Source: DATFWC01 sp963777755 (GTDB lineage: Bacteria; Pseudomonadota; Alphaproteobacteria; Rhizobiales; Xanthobacteraceae). From it: a stretch of DNA of 64,000 nucleotides. The stretch spans positions 53,348-117,347 of the forward strand of contig CAVZSC010000014.1 of NCBI GenBank assembly GCA_963777755.1, read 5' to 3'. A program made the position numbers and the translations under genes. Below the pieces are notes generated by a model, which was not told the DNA's origin, did not search any database, and saw only the letters and a program-made list of their open reading frames with translations. Shown in pieces: positions 53,276-62,565 of this stretch (its first letter is position 1; each line of letters starts with the position of its first letter).

Positions 53276-53812
53276 CTATTCTACCCACCCGGCGCGTTTC
53301 GTCTTCGTCTGCTCCTGCTTCGGCGGCGACACGGGCTGAGGTCCGGGCCCAGGGGGGCCGCCCTTGAACTTGGGCAGCGTGGCAGGATCGAGCGGCGGCG
53401 GGCCCGAGCCCAGGGGGCGAGGCTCCTGGTTCGCTGGCTTTAGCCTGTCGATCAACTCGTCCAAGACGGCCAAGACGGGCTGGGGGCCGGGGCCAGGTGC
53501 GCCGCCCTTGAAGGTCGGCAGCGTCATCGTCTCTCTAATCGGTGGCGGTCCCCCCAAGGGGCGCGCCTCCTGCTGGTTCGTCGGCCGGAGCAGGTTCAGC
53601 TCTGGCACGAACTCCGCGTGACCCGCCCAGATCAGCTTCGTCAGGGCCTCGAGCGCGTCGGTCGGGAGCGGTCCGCCGTCCATGAACGCCTCGAACTGGG
53701 CAGTCGGCAGGTGGAGATCGCGTGCCAGGTTGCTGAAATTCAGCTTCCGCGCGCGAAGGGCTTGTCGGATTGCGTCTATTCCCGTTCGGATTTCGGTCAT
53801 CTCTTTGCTCAC
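53276..53812 (-). CDS. HTH-type protein with two proline-rich repeats
   Basis: A 178-residue protein. The N-terminal 75 residues look like a lambda-repressor-like helix-turn-helix: IDAIRQALRARKLNFSNLAR and DLHLPTAQFEAFMDGG. The rest holds two copies of a proline-rich unit of about 50 residues: RPLGGPPPIRETMTLPTFKG with GAPGPGPQPV, and RPLGSGPPPLDPATLPKFKG with GPPGPGPQPV. It ends in a basic KQEQTKTKRAGW tail. No family name is known to me. The repeat may be a flexible binding arm. It stands alone, divergent from the ABC_sub_bind pseudogene 49 bases away. Confidence 0.68.
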   Translation of the reverse strand: MSKEMTEIRTGIDAIRQALRARKLNFSNLARDLHLPTAQFEAFMDGGPLPTDALEALTKLIWAGHAEFVPELNLLRPTNQQEARPLGGPPPIRETMTLPTFKGGAPGPGPQPVLAVLDELIDRLKPANQEPRPLGSGPPPLDPATLPKFKGGPPGPGPQPVSPPKQEQTKTKRAGWVE

Positions 53813-53861
53813 TTCCGCATCAACCGGCAGTACTGCTCGCCCGCGCCGATGAGGTCATCGA

Positions 53862-54832
53862 ATGAGGCGGCGCTCGTTCATCACGCTGCTCGGCGGAGCG
53901 GCGGCGTGGCCCCTCGGGGCGCATGCGCAGCAGGCGCCCAAGACCGTTGGACTGTTGGGCGCGACCTCAGCTGCGCAGCAGAGCCAATGGACCGCTGCGT
54001 TTGTGCACCGGCTGCGCGAACTCGGCTGGATCGAGGGGCGCGATATCGCGATCGAGGCACGCTGGGCCGAGGGTAGCAACGAGCGCGCGGCCGAGCTTGC
54101 CGCCGAACTGGTCCGGCGTGGGTTTGATGTCATCGTGACATCGGGAACCCCGATTGCTCTCGCCGCGAAACGGGCAACCGCAACTGTCCCGATTGTCTTT
54201 GCAACAGCGTCGGATCCGGTCGGCACCGGCTTGGTTGTAAGTTGCGGCGACCGGGCGGCAACGTCACCGGCCTGTCCATCCAGTCGCCCGACGTTTCCGG
54301 CAAGCGCCTCGAACTTTTGCGCGAGATGGTCCCCGGTTTCCATTGGCTAGCGGTCATGGCCAGCGTCGGCAGTCCGGCTGCCATATTGGAAATGGGCGAA
54401 GTGCAGGCAGCGGGCAAAACGCCTCGGCCTCGATATTGCAACGTTCGAAATTCGACGAACGGAAGATTTCGCCCCCACCTTTCAGTCAATAAAGGGCCGC
54501 GTCCAGGCGCTCTATGTCGCGAGCGACCCGTTCTTCGCCGCCAACCGGATACGCATACACACTTTGGCGATGGGTGCGCGCCTACCGACCATGCACGGTT
54601 TTCGGGAGTATGTCGAAGCGGGTGGCCTGGTGTCTTACGGAGCAAGCTTCCCGCACCTGTGGCGGCGCGCGAGCGACTATGTCGATAAGATTCTACGCGG
54701 GGCGAGCCCCGCCGACCTACCGGTTGAGCAGCCGACGAAGTTCGATCTTGTTGTCAATCTGGTCACTGCCCAGGCGCTCGAACTGACAATTCCGCCCCGC
54801 TGCTCGCCCGCGCCGACGAGGTGATTGAATGA
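53862..54832 (+). pseudogene. ABC_sub_bind binding protein with at least three frameshifts
   Basis: Starts MRRRSFITLLGGAAAWPLGA, the family signal, and reads LRELGWIEGRDIAIEARWAE and ASDPVGTGL in the first frame. It continues as RPGGNVTGLSIQSPDVSGKR in a second frame from about 54240. It then reads LGLDIATFEIRRTEDFAPTF and ASFPHLWRRASDYVDKILRG in a third from about 54405, and ends LLARADEVIE in a fourth from about 54795. All parts are in the right order, so the gene was once full length (about 323 residues). Its stop overlaps the start of a second copy (ATGA). Confidence 0.75.
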
Positions 54833-55090
54833 GGCGCCGCGAGTTCATCACGCTGCTCGGCGGCGCGGCGGCAGCGTGGCCGATTGCGGCCCGAGCGCAG
54901 CAGCCCGCCATGCCGGTCATCGGCTATCTCAGCACCCGGTCGCCTGACGAATCCGCACACTCATGGCCGCGTCCCGGCAGGGCCTGAGCGAGGCGGGCTT
55001 TGTCGAAGGCCAGGACGTTAAGCGGCTTCGTCGAAAGCATGGCACGGCCGGGGAGCAACATCACTGGGTTCACGCAATTCGCGAGGGCGT
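54829..55090 (+). pseudogene. Second ABC_sub_bind copy, internally deleted and truncated
   Basis: Starts MRRREFITLLGGAAAAWPIA with VIGYLSTRSPDESAH, shifts frame, reads MAASRQGLSEAGFVEGQDV, and then directly GFVESMARPGSNITGFTQFA. In intact members some 75 residues lie between these last two blocks, so an internal deletion joins them. The remainder of the gene is absent. Confidence 0.65.
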
Positions 55091-55554
55091 GAGCCCGGCA
55101 GTGGTGCTCGGCGTTCGGGTCAGCACACGGGCGGGGGTAACGGCTTAAGTCCACAGGGTAGCCAGCCCCAAGTACCAAAGTACTCCAGCGCACGAACGCG
55201 ACCCGGTCGCCACCGGTGCATTTTGCCTCGTTACGGCATCTTCCACCGCCGCCCAGAAAAACGCACCGGTGCGCGCCCGGTGCTCGGCAAACGGCAATCG
55301 CACGCAGCAAATTGGAGCATGAGGAGGCGCTCGAAGTCCCCGCTCGCTGCCGGGCATGGCGTCAGCCGACGCGAGGGCGTGAGTCCCGGGCGAGGATGGG
55401 GCCCCCTGGCGATTTCCCCATGCGATCGCGGGGGACCCCCGAAAAGGGACACCCTCCCGCTCTGCTCAGAGGGGGATGGGGCAGGACCAGCCGGAGCGCG
55501 GCTCCTGCGATTACGAGGGGGTGGTGGTGCGCGTGACGCCTCCGGTGGCTTCAC
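55091..55554. other. GC-rich stretch with no recognised gene
   Basis: About 460 bases after the ABC_sub_bind fragment. Frames here are long only because of high GC and give Pro/Arg-rich, unprotein-like translations. Nothing recognised until the IS21 relic. Confidence 0.4.
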
Positions 55555-55680
55555 CATACGCATGGTGTTCTACACGGTGCCATCACGCCTGATCGGGCAT
55601 CGCCTGCGCGTGCGCATCAATGACGATCGCATCGACGTGTTCGTCGGCAGCGCCGCCAATACCGGGCGATCGCGTCGGCG
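55555..55680 (+). pseudogene. IS21-family transposase (IstA) fragment
   Basis: Reads VFYTVPSRLIGHRLRVRIND with DRIDVFVGS, which matches the conserved C-terminal part of IS21 IstA (YSVPSRLIG-xRVRVRLYDDRLEV pattern, from memory). The catalytic core upstream and IstB downstream are absent. A relic of an insertion sequence in the accessory region. Confidence 0.6.
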
Positions 55681-55714
55681 CGGATCACCGGCGAGCGCGA
55701 TGTCGACAAGTCCA

Positions 55715-55905
55715 TCAATTTCTGCGATCGTATTCTTTCAGGGCCGCTGCCCACGTCGTCCCTCGGCCCGGCCCTTCGACATAGTAGAGCGCCGTCGCCA
55801 CCAAGATTTGAATTGCGGCCCTAACAGGAACTGGGCGCGTGCGGGCCCCGCGGTCAGGATGCAAATGGCAAATGCCGCCATTATCGTGACGCGGATTGAT
55901 CCCAT
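55715..55905 (-). pseudogene. Small exported protein, frameshifted
   Basis: ATG 55905 gives a signal peptide, MGSIRVTIMAAFAICILTAG, with PARAQFLLGP. The continuing sequence in another frame is AAIQILVATALYYVEGPGRG with TTWAAALKEYDRRN and a stop at 55715. The joined product is about 63 residues; the shift lies near 55815. No family recognised. It follows the M15-like gene on the same strand by 77 bases. Confidence 0.42.
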
Positions 55906-55982
55906 ATTGGCAGCAGCCATCGCACGCTCTCATCAACCCGAACGGCTCGGTCTACCAACAGCACCAGCAGCGCATTCCTTGT

Positions 55983-57030
55983 TTACAATCCTGCCCTTTG
56001 CACGTTCGCCCAACCGCGTTTGGCGATGTATTCCTTGCCGTCGATCGGCCCCACATGCGGCGGGTCTCGATCGCGATACGGGCGCCCGATCCCAAGCTCC
56101 CTTTCGTTCGCATCGATCCAGTTCCACAGCTCTTTGTTTGACGCGTGTCGTTGCACACGCGTTTCGCCCTTGACGCTCACGAGATCGGCCGCAAGCCCGT
56201 GGCCGTAGCCGCCGCGGCGGCTTCCGCCATGATATGAGCTGTCGCTCGCAGCCTTCCTGCCGACTGTGATCGCTTGCCGGTAGTCATCGCGGAATGCGCT
56301 CGTTATGCCCGGCATGAGCCCGGCGTCGTCCATTGCGCGAAGCGCTCGGTAGAGCTTCAGCTTGAAGCTACGATCCATGCCGCCGATCACGTAATCCTTG
56401 AGCGACATGCCGGCTCTTTGTGCCGCGATCGGATCCTTCCAGGTGAAGTCCCCAAGGACGTATTTGGTGATGGTCTTGGTGACGATTCGTGTTTTGCCCT
56501 TCTTCTTGACTGTCGCTTTCACTCGCTGCGTCACCTTGTTCGTGTCGAACTTGGGGGTCCGTTCGTACAGCGACCAGAGGTATTCGTCGATGCAGATCTC
56601 GGCCACGAGGCATTCGTTGAGAATTTCAACCGAGCGCGCGACTGGTTTTGGATACTCCTTCGCCGCATCAGACGTGAACAGGGACGCGAGCCGCACGGAT
56701 GGGGCGGCGGGGACTTCGATAGGGGCTTGATGTCGCCTCGCCGCCTTTTTGCTCCGTATTACGCGTGCTTGGCGACGCGGTCTGCACGGGCGGCGTGGCG
56801 GGCGACAGCATCTCACGAGGCTCGGCCAAAGGGGCGCGGACGCTCCCTATATCGGCGACTGAGACACTGTTCTCGGCCATTGCGGTCGCTAGCGGTGCCT
56901 CGACCTCGATCGCCGCTCCGCCGTTTTCGATGCCGTGCGGACCGAGGCCAGCTAGCCCGATGGCAACCCAACCGACGAGTACGAGCGTTCCGCACAACGC
57001 CGCCATGACAGCAAATCGCTGCGGGCTCAT
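55983..57030 (-). pseudogene. M15-like peptidase domain protein, membrane-anchored, +1 frameshift
   Basis: AGGAGGGGTG precedes ATG 57030. The N-terminal MSPQRFAVMAALCGTLVLVG with WVAIGLAGLG is a signal anchor, then a Pro/Ala-rich linker up to STRNTEQK. There a run of five A near 56748 carries one base too many, and the protein continues in the next frame as AARRHQAPIEVPAAPSVRLA. The C-terminal domain has YRQAITVGRKAASDSSYHGG, GGYGHGLAADLVSVKG and DPPHVGPIDG, the SxHxxGxAxD and HxG pattern of VanY/M15 zinc peptidases. A peptidoglycan carboxypeptidase-like role is inferred. The span is three times 349 plus one. Confidence 0.65.
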
Positions 57031-57102
57031 CACCCCTCCTGTCTCGTCCACGGCTCCACTGGAGCCAAGCTGCACAGGCGCCAGACGAAGCTCATTCTGG
57101 GA

Positions 57103-57260
57103 TCAAAGTGCGGGGTCACGCACGGAGGAAAACTGCTGGCTGTCATCTTTTTCGAAACGTGTTGCCGGAATACCACTCGCGCCTGTGATCACGGTTAAAT
57201 CCACGTCCTCTTCCCCGAAATTGAACGCCGAGAGCGCATCTTCGGCGGTAACACGTGGGC
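57103..57260 (-). pseudogene. 3' fragment of an unidentified gene cut by the ISNCY-like element
   Basis: The minus strand reads RVTAEDALSAFNFGEEDVDL, TVITGASGIPATRFEKDDSQ and QFSSVRDPAL to a stop. It looks like the end of a real protein. The upstream part is replaced by the transposase sequence that begins near 57266 on the other strand. No family recognised. Confidence 0.35.
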
Positions 57261-57265
57261 CGAAG

Positions 57266-57796
57266 GAAAGCTCCTCAGCGTGTTCGAGCCCTCGACCGAG
57301 ATCACTCGCAAGGGCAAGGCCGGCAAGCCCAACGAGTTCGGTAAGATGGTCAAGCTGCAGGAAGCTGAAAACCAGATGTGATTGACTACGAAGTCTATGA
57401 TCAGTGGCCGAGCGATTCGGACCTGTTGATCCCGGCCACGAAACCCACGAGGCGAAGCTCGGACGCACGCCGCGTCTGGTGGCGGCAGACGCTGGGTTCT
57501 ACTCCGCCAAGAATGAGGCTGCGGCGAAAGCGAGAGGCGTCAAACGCGTCTGCATTCCCAATCGCTCCACCAAAAGTACTGAGCGCAAGCGCGAGCAGAA
57601 AAAGCGCTGGTTCCGCAACGGCCAGAAATGGCGAACCGGATGCGAGGGGCGCATCAGCGTGGTCAAACGGCGACACGGGCTCGATAGCTGCCGCTACAAG
57701 GGCAGTACCGGAATGAAGCGCTGGGTCGGGCTTGGCGTCGTCGCCGACAATCTCATCAACATCGGTCGCGTGATGGAAAAGCAGTCATGCCAATAG
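57266..57796 (+). pseudogene. ISNCY-like transposase, 5'-truncated and frameshifted
   Basis: Reads LLSVFEPSTEITRKGKAGKP with NEFGKMVKLQEAENQ, then in the next frame IDYEVYDQWPSDSDLLIPA. From about 57430 it reads HEAKLGRTPRLVAADAGFYS in a third, through GVKRVCIPNRSTKSTERKRE, WRTGCEGRISVVKRRHGLDS and KRWVGLGVVADNLINIGRVM. This is the DDE catalytic half and C-terminus of ISNCY-type transposases. The N-terminal third is missing. Non-functional relic. Confidence 0.65.
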
Positions 57797-57974
57797 TAAT
57801 CCGTTTCCAGCTCAATCTGGCCTCGCACCGCCCCGCCGGCCCGCTGGCGGGGCTTGCCATCGTCCGCACGGTTGACCCGTCTCTTCAGAAGCGCGAATTT
57901 TGCGCCGGAAAGTAGTCTAGCAGAGACGTTCGATTATGGCCGCTATCGACGAGTTGCCAGCTTTGCTCTGGTAG

Positions 57975-58379
57975 ATGCAGATGGCTCTAACTCCGCTCCT
58001 CGACGCTGCGCCGATTATCCAAGTCCACGCTTTCGCCGCCATGGCTGCATTCGTGCTTGGCGCCATTCAGCTGGCGGCCCCGAAGGGCACGATCCCCCAT
58101 CGTGTCATCGGCTGGATTTACGTCATGCTGATGGTGGTCATTGCCGGAAGCTCGTTCTTCATCCACGACTTGCGCGTGATCGGCCCGTTCAGCCCGATCC
58201 ACCTCTTGTCGATCTTCACTTTGATCATGCTTCCGCTCGCCGTGATGCATGCCCGCCGCCATCGCGTGGAAGCTCATCGCAGGGCGATGATCGCCATCTT
58301 TTTCGGTGCACTGGTGATCGCCGGGTTGTTCACCGTCACGCCGGGCCGGATCATGCATACCGTGTTGTTTAGCCCCTGA
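57975..58379 (+). CDS. DUF2306 family membrane protein
   Basis: A 134-residue protein with four hydrophobic segments: IQVHAFAAMAAFVLGAIQLA, VIGWIYVMLMVVIAGSSFFI, LLSIFTLIMLPLAVMHARRH, and MIAIFFGALVIAGLFTVTPG. Conserved His residues in QVHAF, KGTIPHRVIGW and RIMH fit the family, possibly as heme or metal sites. The start may be ATG 57975 or 57981. Function unknown. It is intact, unlike most of its neighbours. Confidence 0.78.
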   Translation: MQMALTPLLDAAPIIQVHAFAAMAAFVLGAIQLAAPKGTIPHRVIGWIYVMLMVVIAGSSFFIHDLRVIGPFSPIHLLSIFTLIMLPLAVMHARRHRVEAHRRAMIAIFFGALVIAGLFTVTPGRIMHTVLFSP

Positions 58380-58601
58380 GTCTTCACGTTCCCATAAAAA
58401 AATAATGCCGGCTCCGGTTCCGACCAGCACGGCGGCGCCGATCAGGTGAAGATCGTAGGACGTCATCATCCGCCAAGGTGAATAGCATGACGAGCATCAC
58501 GGGCGGCGTCTTGAGCAGGCGGGCGAGGGGATCGTTCCAAAGGGGGCGCGAGGTAACTCGCGTCGCACGCCGATCTTGAGAGCAGAAACGGATCAATCCG
58601 A

Positions 58602-60192
58602 CTAGGTGAGCCTTACGTTCCAGAAAATCGGCGCTCCGAATTGCAGGATGTCCCGGACATTCGCTCGGCAGGCCGAGGGCTGGACCCATTCTCCCCATGG
58701 CACGTACGTGACCTCGCTGAGAGCGGCTTTCTGGACTTCGTCGGCGAGCAGCTTGCGTCTCGCTTGATCGGTCGCGCGCACCCAGTCGGTGACGAGCTTC
58801 TCGAGCTGCGGGACGTCGGGCCAGCCGAACCAGGAACGAGCGCCCGCGCCCGACAAGCCGAAGTGGACGGCGGGATTGCTGACGTCCGCCGCCAACCACC
58901 ATGTGTGAAGCAGGTTCCAACCGCCCTTGTCGGGCGGCTCCTTGCGCGCCCGCACGGCAAGATTCGCCGACCAATCCATCGCCTTGAGGATCACCTTGAA
59001 GCCGATCGACTCCAGCCGTTGACGCGTGACGATTACTGCGGCGTTGATGAGGGGAACGTCAGTAGGGTGCAGGACGACGATTGGCTGGCCATCGTAGCCC
59101 GACTCCTTCACGAGCTGCCTGGCTCTTGTGAGGTCGTGCTCCATGATCGGCTCGGCACCGATTCTTGTCGCGTAAGGGCTGCCGCAGGCAAATACGGAAT
59201 AGCAAGGCCGGTAATATTGCGCCTGTCCGATAGCCCAATGAAGATATGTCACTTGGTCCATCATATGGAGCAGCGCCTCACGCGCCTTCTTGTTGTTGAA
59301 CGGCGGGTGGAGGCAGTTCGGCCTGAGCCAGCCTTGCGTCCCGCCGGAATCGGTGACGAACGTTCGTAAATCCGCGTTCTGTTCAATCTTGGGGATGAAG
59401 TCCAGCGGCGGTTGCTCCCACCAGTCGCACTCTACCCGCCGCGAGGTCATCCGCCGCATCCCAGGGGTCAGGGATATGCCGCCAGATTACCTTGTCGACA
59501 TGCACCTTCTTGCCGCCTGTCGATCCACTCGGCGTCTCTTCACGCGGGACGTAGTCGGGGTTCCGCAAGTAGACGGCCTGCTCGCCCGGTTGCCACTCGT
59601 CTTTGGCGAACTTGAACGGTCCGGAGCCGACGATCTCCTTGATCTGCTCGTCCGGGGGCGTGGACGCGATCCGAGCCGGCATCATGAAGGGCACATTGCT
59701 CGACGGCTTTCCCAGGGCATCGAGCAAGGGGCCAAAGCGCTCGGCCAGCTCAATCGTGAACGTCGCCTTGTCAACGGCTGCCATCTTTTCTGTATGCGCC
59801 ATCAGGAGCTGACCAAATCGATCTCTCTTTCCCCAGCGCTTCAGCAACTCGACACAATCCTCCGACAGGACCGGCTGTCCGTCGTGCCATCGGAGGCCGT
59901 CCCGCAGCGTGAACGTGTATTTCATTCCGTCGGGAGACACGTTCACCCGATCGACCATTTGCGGTTTGACCTGAAGGTTTTCATTCGTGCCGAAGAGGGT
60001 GTCGTACACAAGATAGCCGTGGTTGCGCGTGATGTAGGCAGTCGTCCAGATAGGATCGACGATTTTCAGACCGGCCTGTGCCACGAAGCGCAAAGTCTGC
60101 CGGTCGTTCTGGGCGTGCACCGACGGCGAGGTCAGGGTGATAGCAGCGGCGGCTGCGCCTCGGACAACTTGTCGGCGATTGATGTGGTCCAT
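58602..60192 (-). pseudogene. Peptide/nickel-type ABC binding protein (SBP family 5), +1 frameshift
   Basis: Starts MDHINRRQVVRGAAAAAITL, a Tat-type signal, and reads VDRVNVSPDGMKYTFTLRDG with LRWHDGQPVLSEDCVELLKR, the SBP_bac_5 hallmark, to DPWDAADDLAAGR. The next frame continues DWWEQPPLDFIPKIEQN, HPPFNNKKAREALLHMMDQV and VQKAALSEVTYVPWGEWVQP. Reading AGAGTCGAC instead of AGAGTGCGAC near 59431 restores a single frame, so one G is extra. Joined length is about 530 residues, normal for the family. No permease genes follow. Confidence 0.8.
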
Positions 60193-60270
60193 CCTCGAGT
60201 TCCTCCTTACCCGCGGTGACTCCAGGGCGACCTGTTTAATAGTGGTACATCGCGCGACCCCAACCTACGG

Positions 60271-60472
60271 CTACAGCACAAACCCCGAAGACAAGTTCGC
60301 CGGCGCGACGCCGTTGAGCCCGATCGTGCCGCCGCCGGAGAGTAGCAGGAGGACGTCGCTGTCGGCGGGAGGTGCCGGTGGTGAAGGTCTGGCCCTGCAG
60401 ACGGTCTGCGTTGTGGTCGACTGATCGAAAAATCGTGATCCCAATCGAGTTCGGAAAGGTCGTCGTGGTCAT
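60271..60472 (-). pseudogene. Possible small gene with frameshift
   Basis: AAGGGGAGTTTGCC precedes ATG 60472. The frame reads MTTTTFPNSIGITIFRSVDH with NADRLQGQTFTTGT; the sequence that looks like its continuation is in another frame, DSDVLLLLSGGGTIGLNGVA with PANLSSGFVL and a stop. No family recognised. It may be chance. Confidence 0.3.
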
Positions 60473-60889
60473 GGCAAACTCCCCTTGGGCGAGCAAGGCT
60501 CGCCGCCGCGCAATCGGGTCGCGTGCGCCGCCGCGCGCATAGCGCAGGCGGTAACACATGCTCTAATGTTATCTGCCAGCCGATGGCATCAGGCGGCCCT
60601 TAGATTGAGGCGACGAACTTCGGCAATGCGTCGCTTTCGGACCGCTCTGGAAATAACCGAAATAATCAGTTCTCCCCAAGCTCACGATAAAAGCGCATGA
60701 ATTGCGAGTCAACCACAAACAAGCTAGGATGGACACCGCACTATCGTTGGTTGCAGCCCGGTTCAGGCCACAGTCAGATCAAACCTGTGATCAACAGCAG
60801 GCACCCGGCTCCGCCATGACGCAATCCTGGAGCCCTCATGAAGACCCGACCTCCGGCCTGAGCAATCGTGATCCGCCCCTCTCGTCACG
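60473..60889. other. Stretch with no recognised gene
   Basis: About 415 bases between the possible small gene and the intact ABC_sub_bind gene. A/T content rises near 60650-60740. No convincing frame, repeat or RNA gene seen. Confidence 0.4.
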
Positions 60890-61900
60890 GTGTCGACGCT
60901 AGACATGTACGCGCCCTGGGCTACCGGGTGCGGGCACGGAAGCGGCGCCGCGGCCGCGTGGCCGCTCGGAGGGCGGGCGCAGCAGCCCCAGCACATGCGT
61001 CGCATCGGAATGCTGCTGACGCTGCCGACAGACGATCCGTCAACAGAGGCCGGCTTGGCTGCGTTTGGGCAGGTTCTGCAGCAATCGGGCTGGGACGACG
61101 GCCGCAACGTACAGATCGAGTATCGCGTGGGGGTAGGCGATGCCGACCGAATCCGCCAGAACGTGGCGGAATTGGTCGCCCTCGCCCCAGACGTCATCTT
61201 CGCCCTTGGCACGGCGAACGCGGGGCGGTTGCTACAGGTTACCCGCACCGTGCCGATCGTGTTTGCATATGCCGCCGATCCCGTCGGCGCCGGCTTCGTC
61301 GAGAGCCTGGCGAGACCGGGCGGCAATGCCACCGGCTTCATGCAGTTCGAGTATGGGCTGAGCGGAAAATGGCTGGACCTGCTCAAGGAGATCGCACCGC
61401 GCGTGACGCGCGTGGCGATCCTTCGCGACCCCGACATATCCTCCGGGCTCGGTCAGTGGGGCGCCATCCAGACGGCGGCACTGTCGCTGGGTCTGGACGT
61501 GAGCCCGGTGAACGTGCGCGATGCGCCCGAGATCGAGCGCGCGGTTTCGGCTTTCGCGCGCTCTGCGAACGACGGCCTGATCGTTACCGCAAGCGCGTTG
61601 TCGGCGGTTCACAGTGATCTGATTATCGCGCTGGCAGCCCAGCACAAGCTGCCCTCAGTTTACTTCCAACGCCGTTTCGTTGCCCGCGGTGGCTTGATCT
61701 CCTACGGTCCAGATCTGGTGGACCAGTTCCGGCGCGCAGCCGGCTACGTCGACCGCATTCTCAAAGGCGAGAAGCCAGCCGACCTGCCGGTGCAAGCGCC
61801 GACCAAGTACGAGCTGGTCATCAACCTCAAGACCGCCAGGGCGCTCGGCATCGAAATCCCGCCGACCCTGCTCGCCCGCGCCGACGAGGTCATCGAATGA
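60890..61900 (+). CDS. ABC_sub_bind family substrate-binding protein, intact body
   Basis: A 336-residue protein, the only uninterrupted member of this family here. Blocks are MRRIGMLLTLPTDDPSTEAG, ADPVGAGFVESLARPGGNAT, SLGLDVSPVNVRDAPEIERA and the closing IEIPPTLLARADEVIE. The N-terminus is unusual. From GTG 60890 it reads MSTLDMYAPWATGCGHGSGA with AAAWPLGGRAQQ, where other copies have MRRREFITLLGG before AAAAWPL. The signal start may thus have been replaced or scrambled, and export is doubtful. A group II intron relic begins directly after its stop codon. Confidence 0.78.
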   Translation: MSTLDMYAPWATGCGHGSGAAAAWPLGGRAQQPQHMRRIGMLLTLPTDDPSTEAGLAAFGQVLQQSGWDDGRNVQIEYRVGVGDADRIRQNVAELVALAPDVIFALGTANAGRLLQVTRTVPIVFAYAADPVGAGFVESLARPGGNATGFMQFEYGLSGKWLDLLKEIAPRVTRVAILRDPDISSGLGQWGAIQTAALSLGLDVSPVNVRDAPEIERAVSAFARSANDGLIVTASALSAVHSDLIIALAAQHKLPSVYFQRRFVARGGLISYGPDLVDQFRRAAGYVDRILKGEKPADLPVQAPTKYELVINLKTARALGIEIPPTLLARADEVIE

Positions 61901-62262
61901 GTGCGCCAGGCAAGCTGGTGCGATCCAGCCGGTGGAAGACCGGTCCAAGTAAGGGGCAGCGTCCGCTTGGTAGCGAGTGTTGCGTGACCTCTGGCGACAG
62001 TGGTCACGAAGCGTACACAGCAATTGCATGGGGTGTGGGATTGAGCCTCGAAAGATCAGACATCGCAGGGGCCGAGGGTTTTCATTCGCTCGAAGGCAAC
62101 ATGTGCGGCACCGCTATGCGAGGTGCTGACGCCCTGCCGGGGTCTAAGGCCACATCACGTGCAAAAGGATCGTACCGGAACCTGGGAGGTCTCGTGTCTG
62201 GCCGTCGTTGTGATGTGTGCGCGTACGGCGGTCCGCATCGGGAAGGCGAGGAGCCGTAGCCG

Positions 62263-62490
62263 ATGATGCACGGGCACGAGAAGTCGGACTTCGTCATAGT
62301 AGCTGTGAAGCCGGCGAACAAAGTGGCGCACCCTGCTGCGGAGCAATCCGCGGCGGGACCAGCCGCGGCGGAGCCGGTGGAGCGAAGGGCGGGGACCAAG
62401 GGGAATGCGGACCAGCAAAGCACGTGCCGGACACAGAGCCGCGCGACCGTGTCACAGGCGCTGGACCGCATACGGACAGTGGCAAGACCA
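62263..62490 (+). pseudogene. N-terminal stub of group II intron reverse transcriptase/maturase
   Basis: Reads MMHGHEKSDFVIVAVKPANK, an Ala/Glu-rich stretch, then GNADQQSTCRTQSRATVSQA with LDRIRTVAR. From memory this is the leader of Rhizobiales intron-encoded proteins (RTQSR..SQALDRxR). The frame then runs into domain IV/V sequence, so the finger, palm (YADD) and maturase domains are gone. Not functional as a splicing or retrotransposition protein. Confidence 0.62.
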
Positions 62491-62516
62491 CTTCGCCGTC
62501 ACACACCCGAGGTGGG

Positions 62517-62552
62517 AGCCGTATGCGGGAAAGCCGCACGTACGGATCTGGT
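62517..62552 (+). ncRNA. Group II intron domain V hairpin
   Basis: GAGCCGTATGCGG, a GAAA-type loop (GGGAAAGCC), then CCGCACGTACGGATC. The AGC catalytic triad lies at the 5' strand, and the stem has the two-base bulge region expected. This is the most conserved element of group II introns. Confidence 0.68.
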
Positions 62553-62565
62553 GCAGCGAGGCTAG

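Larger units (their letters stand above)
61901..62565 (+). mobile_element. Group II intron relic (reverse transcriptase deleted)
   Basis: Begins GTGCGCCAGGCAAGCTGG, matching the group II 5' consensus GTGYG, exactly after the TGA of the binding-protein gene. Structured domain I-like sequence follows (GGTCTAAGGCCACATCACGT, ACCTGGGAGGTCTCGTGT). Then comes the start of the intron-encoded protein at 62263, and a domain V hairpin at 62517-62552. A full element of this type is about 1.9 kb; here nearly all of the protein gene is missing. The 3' end is unclear because another RNA-like block abuts near 62566. Confidence 0.68.

Noticed and set aside
55223..56173. A 316-codon plus-strand gene
   Set aside because: It joins an IS21 fragment, unrecognised GC-rich sequence and the antisense of the M15-like gene; not one protein.
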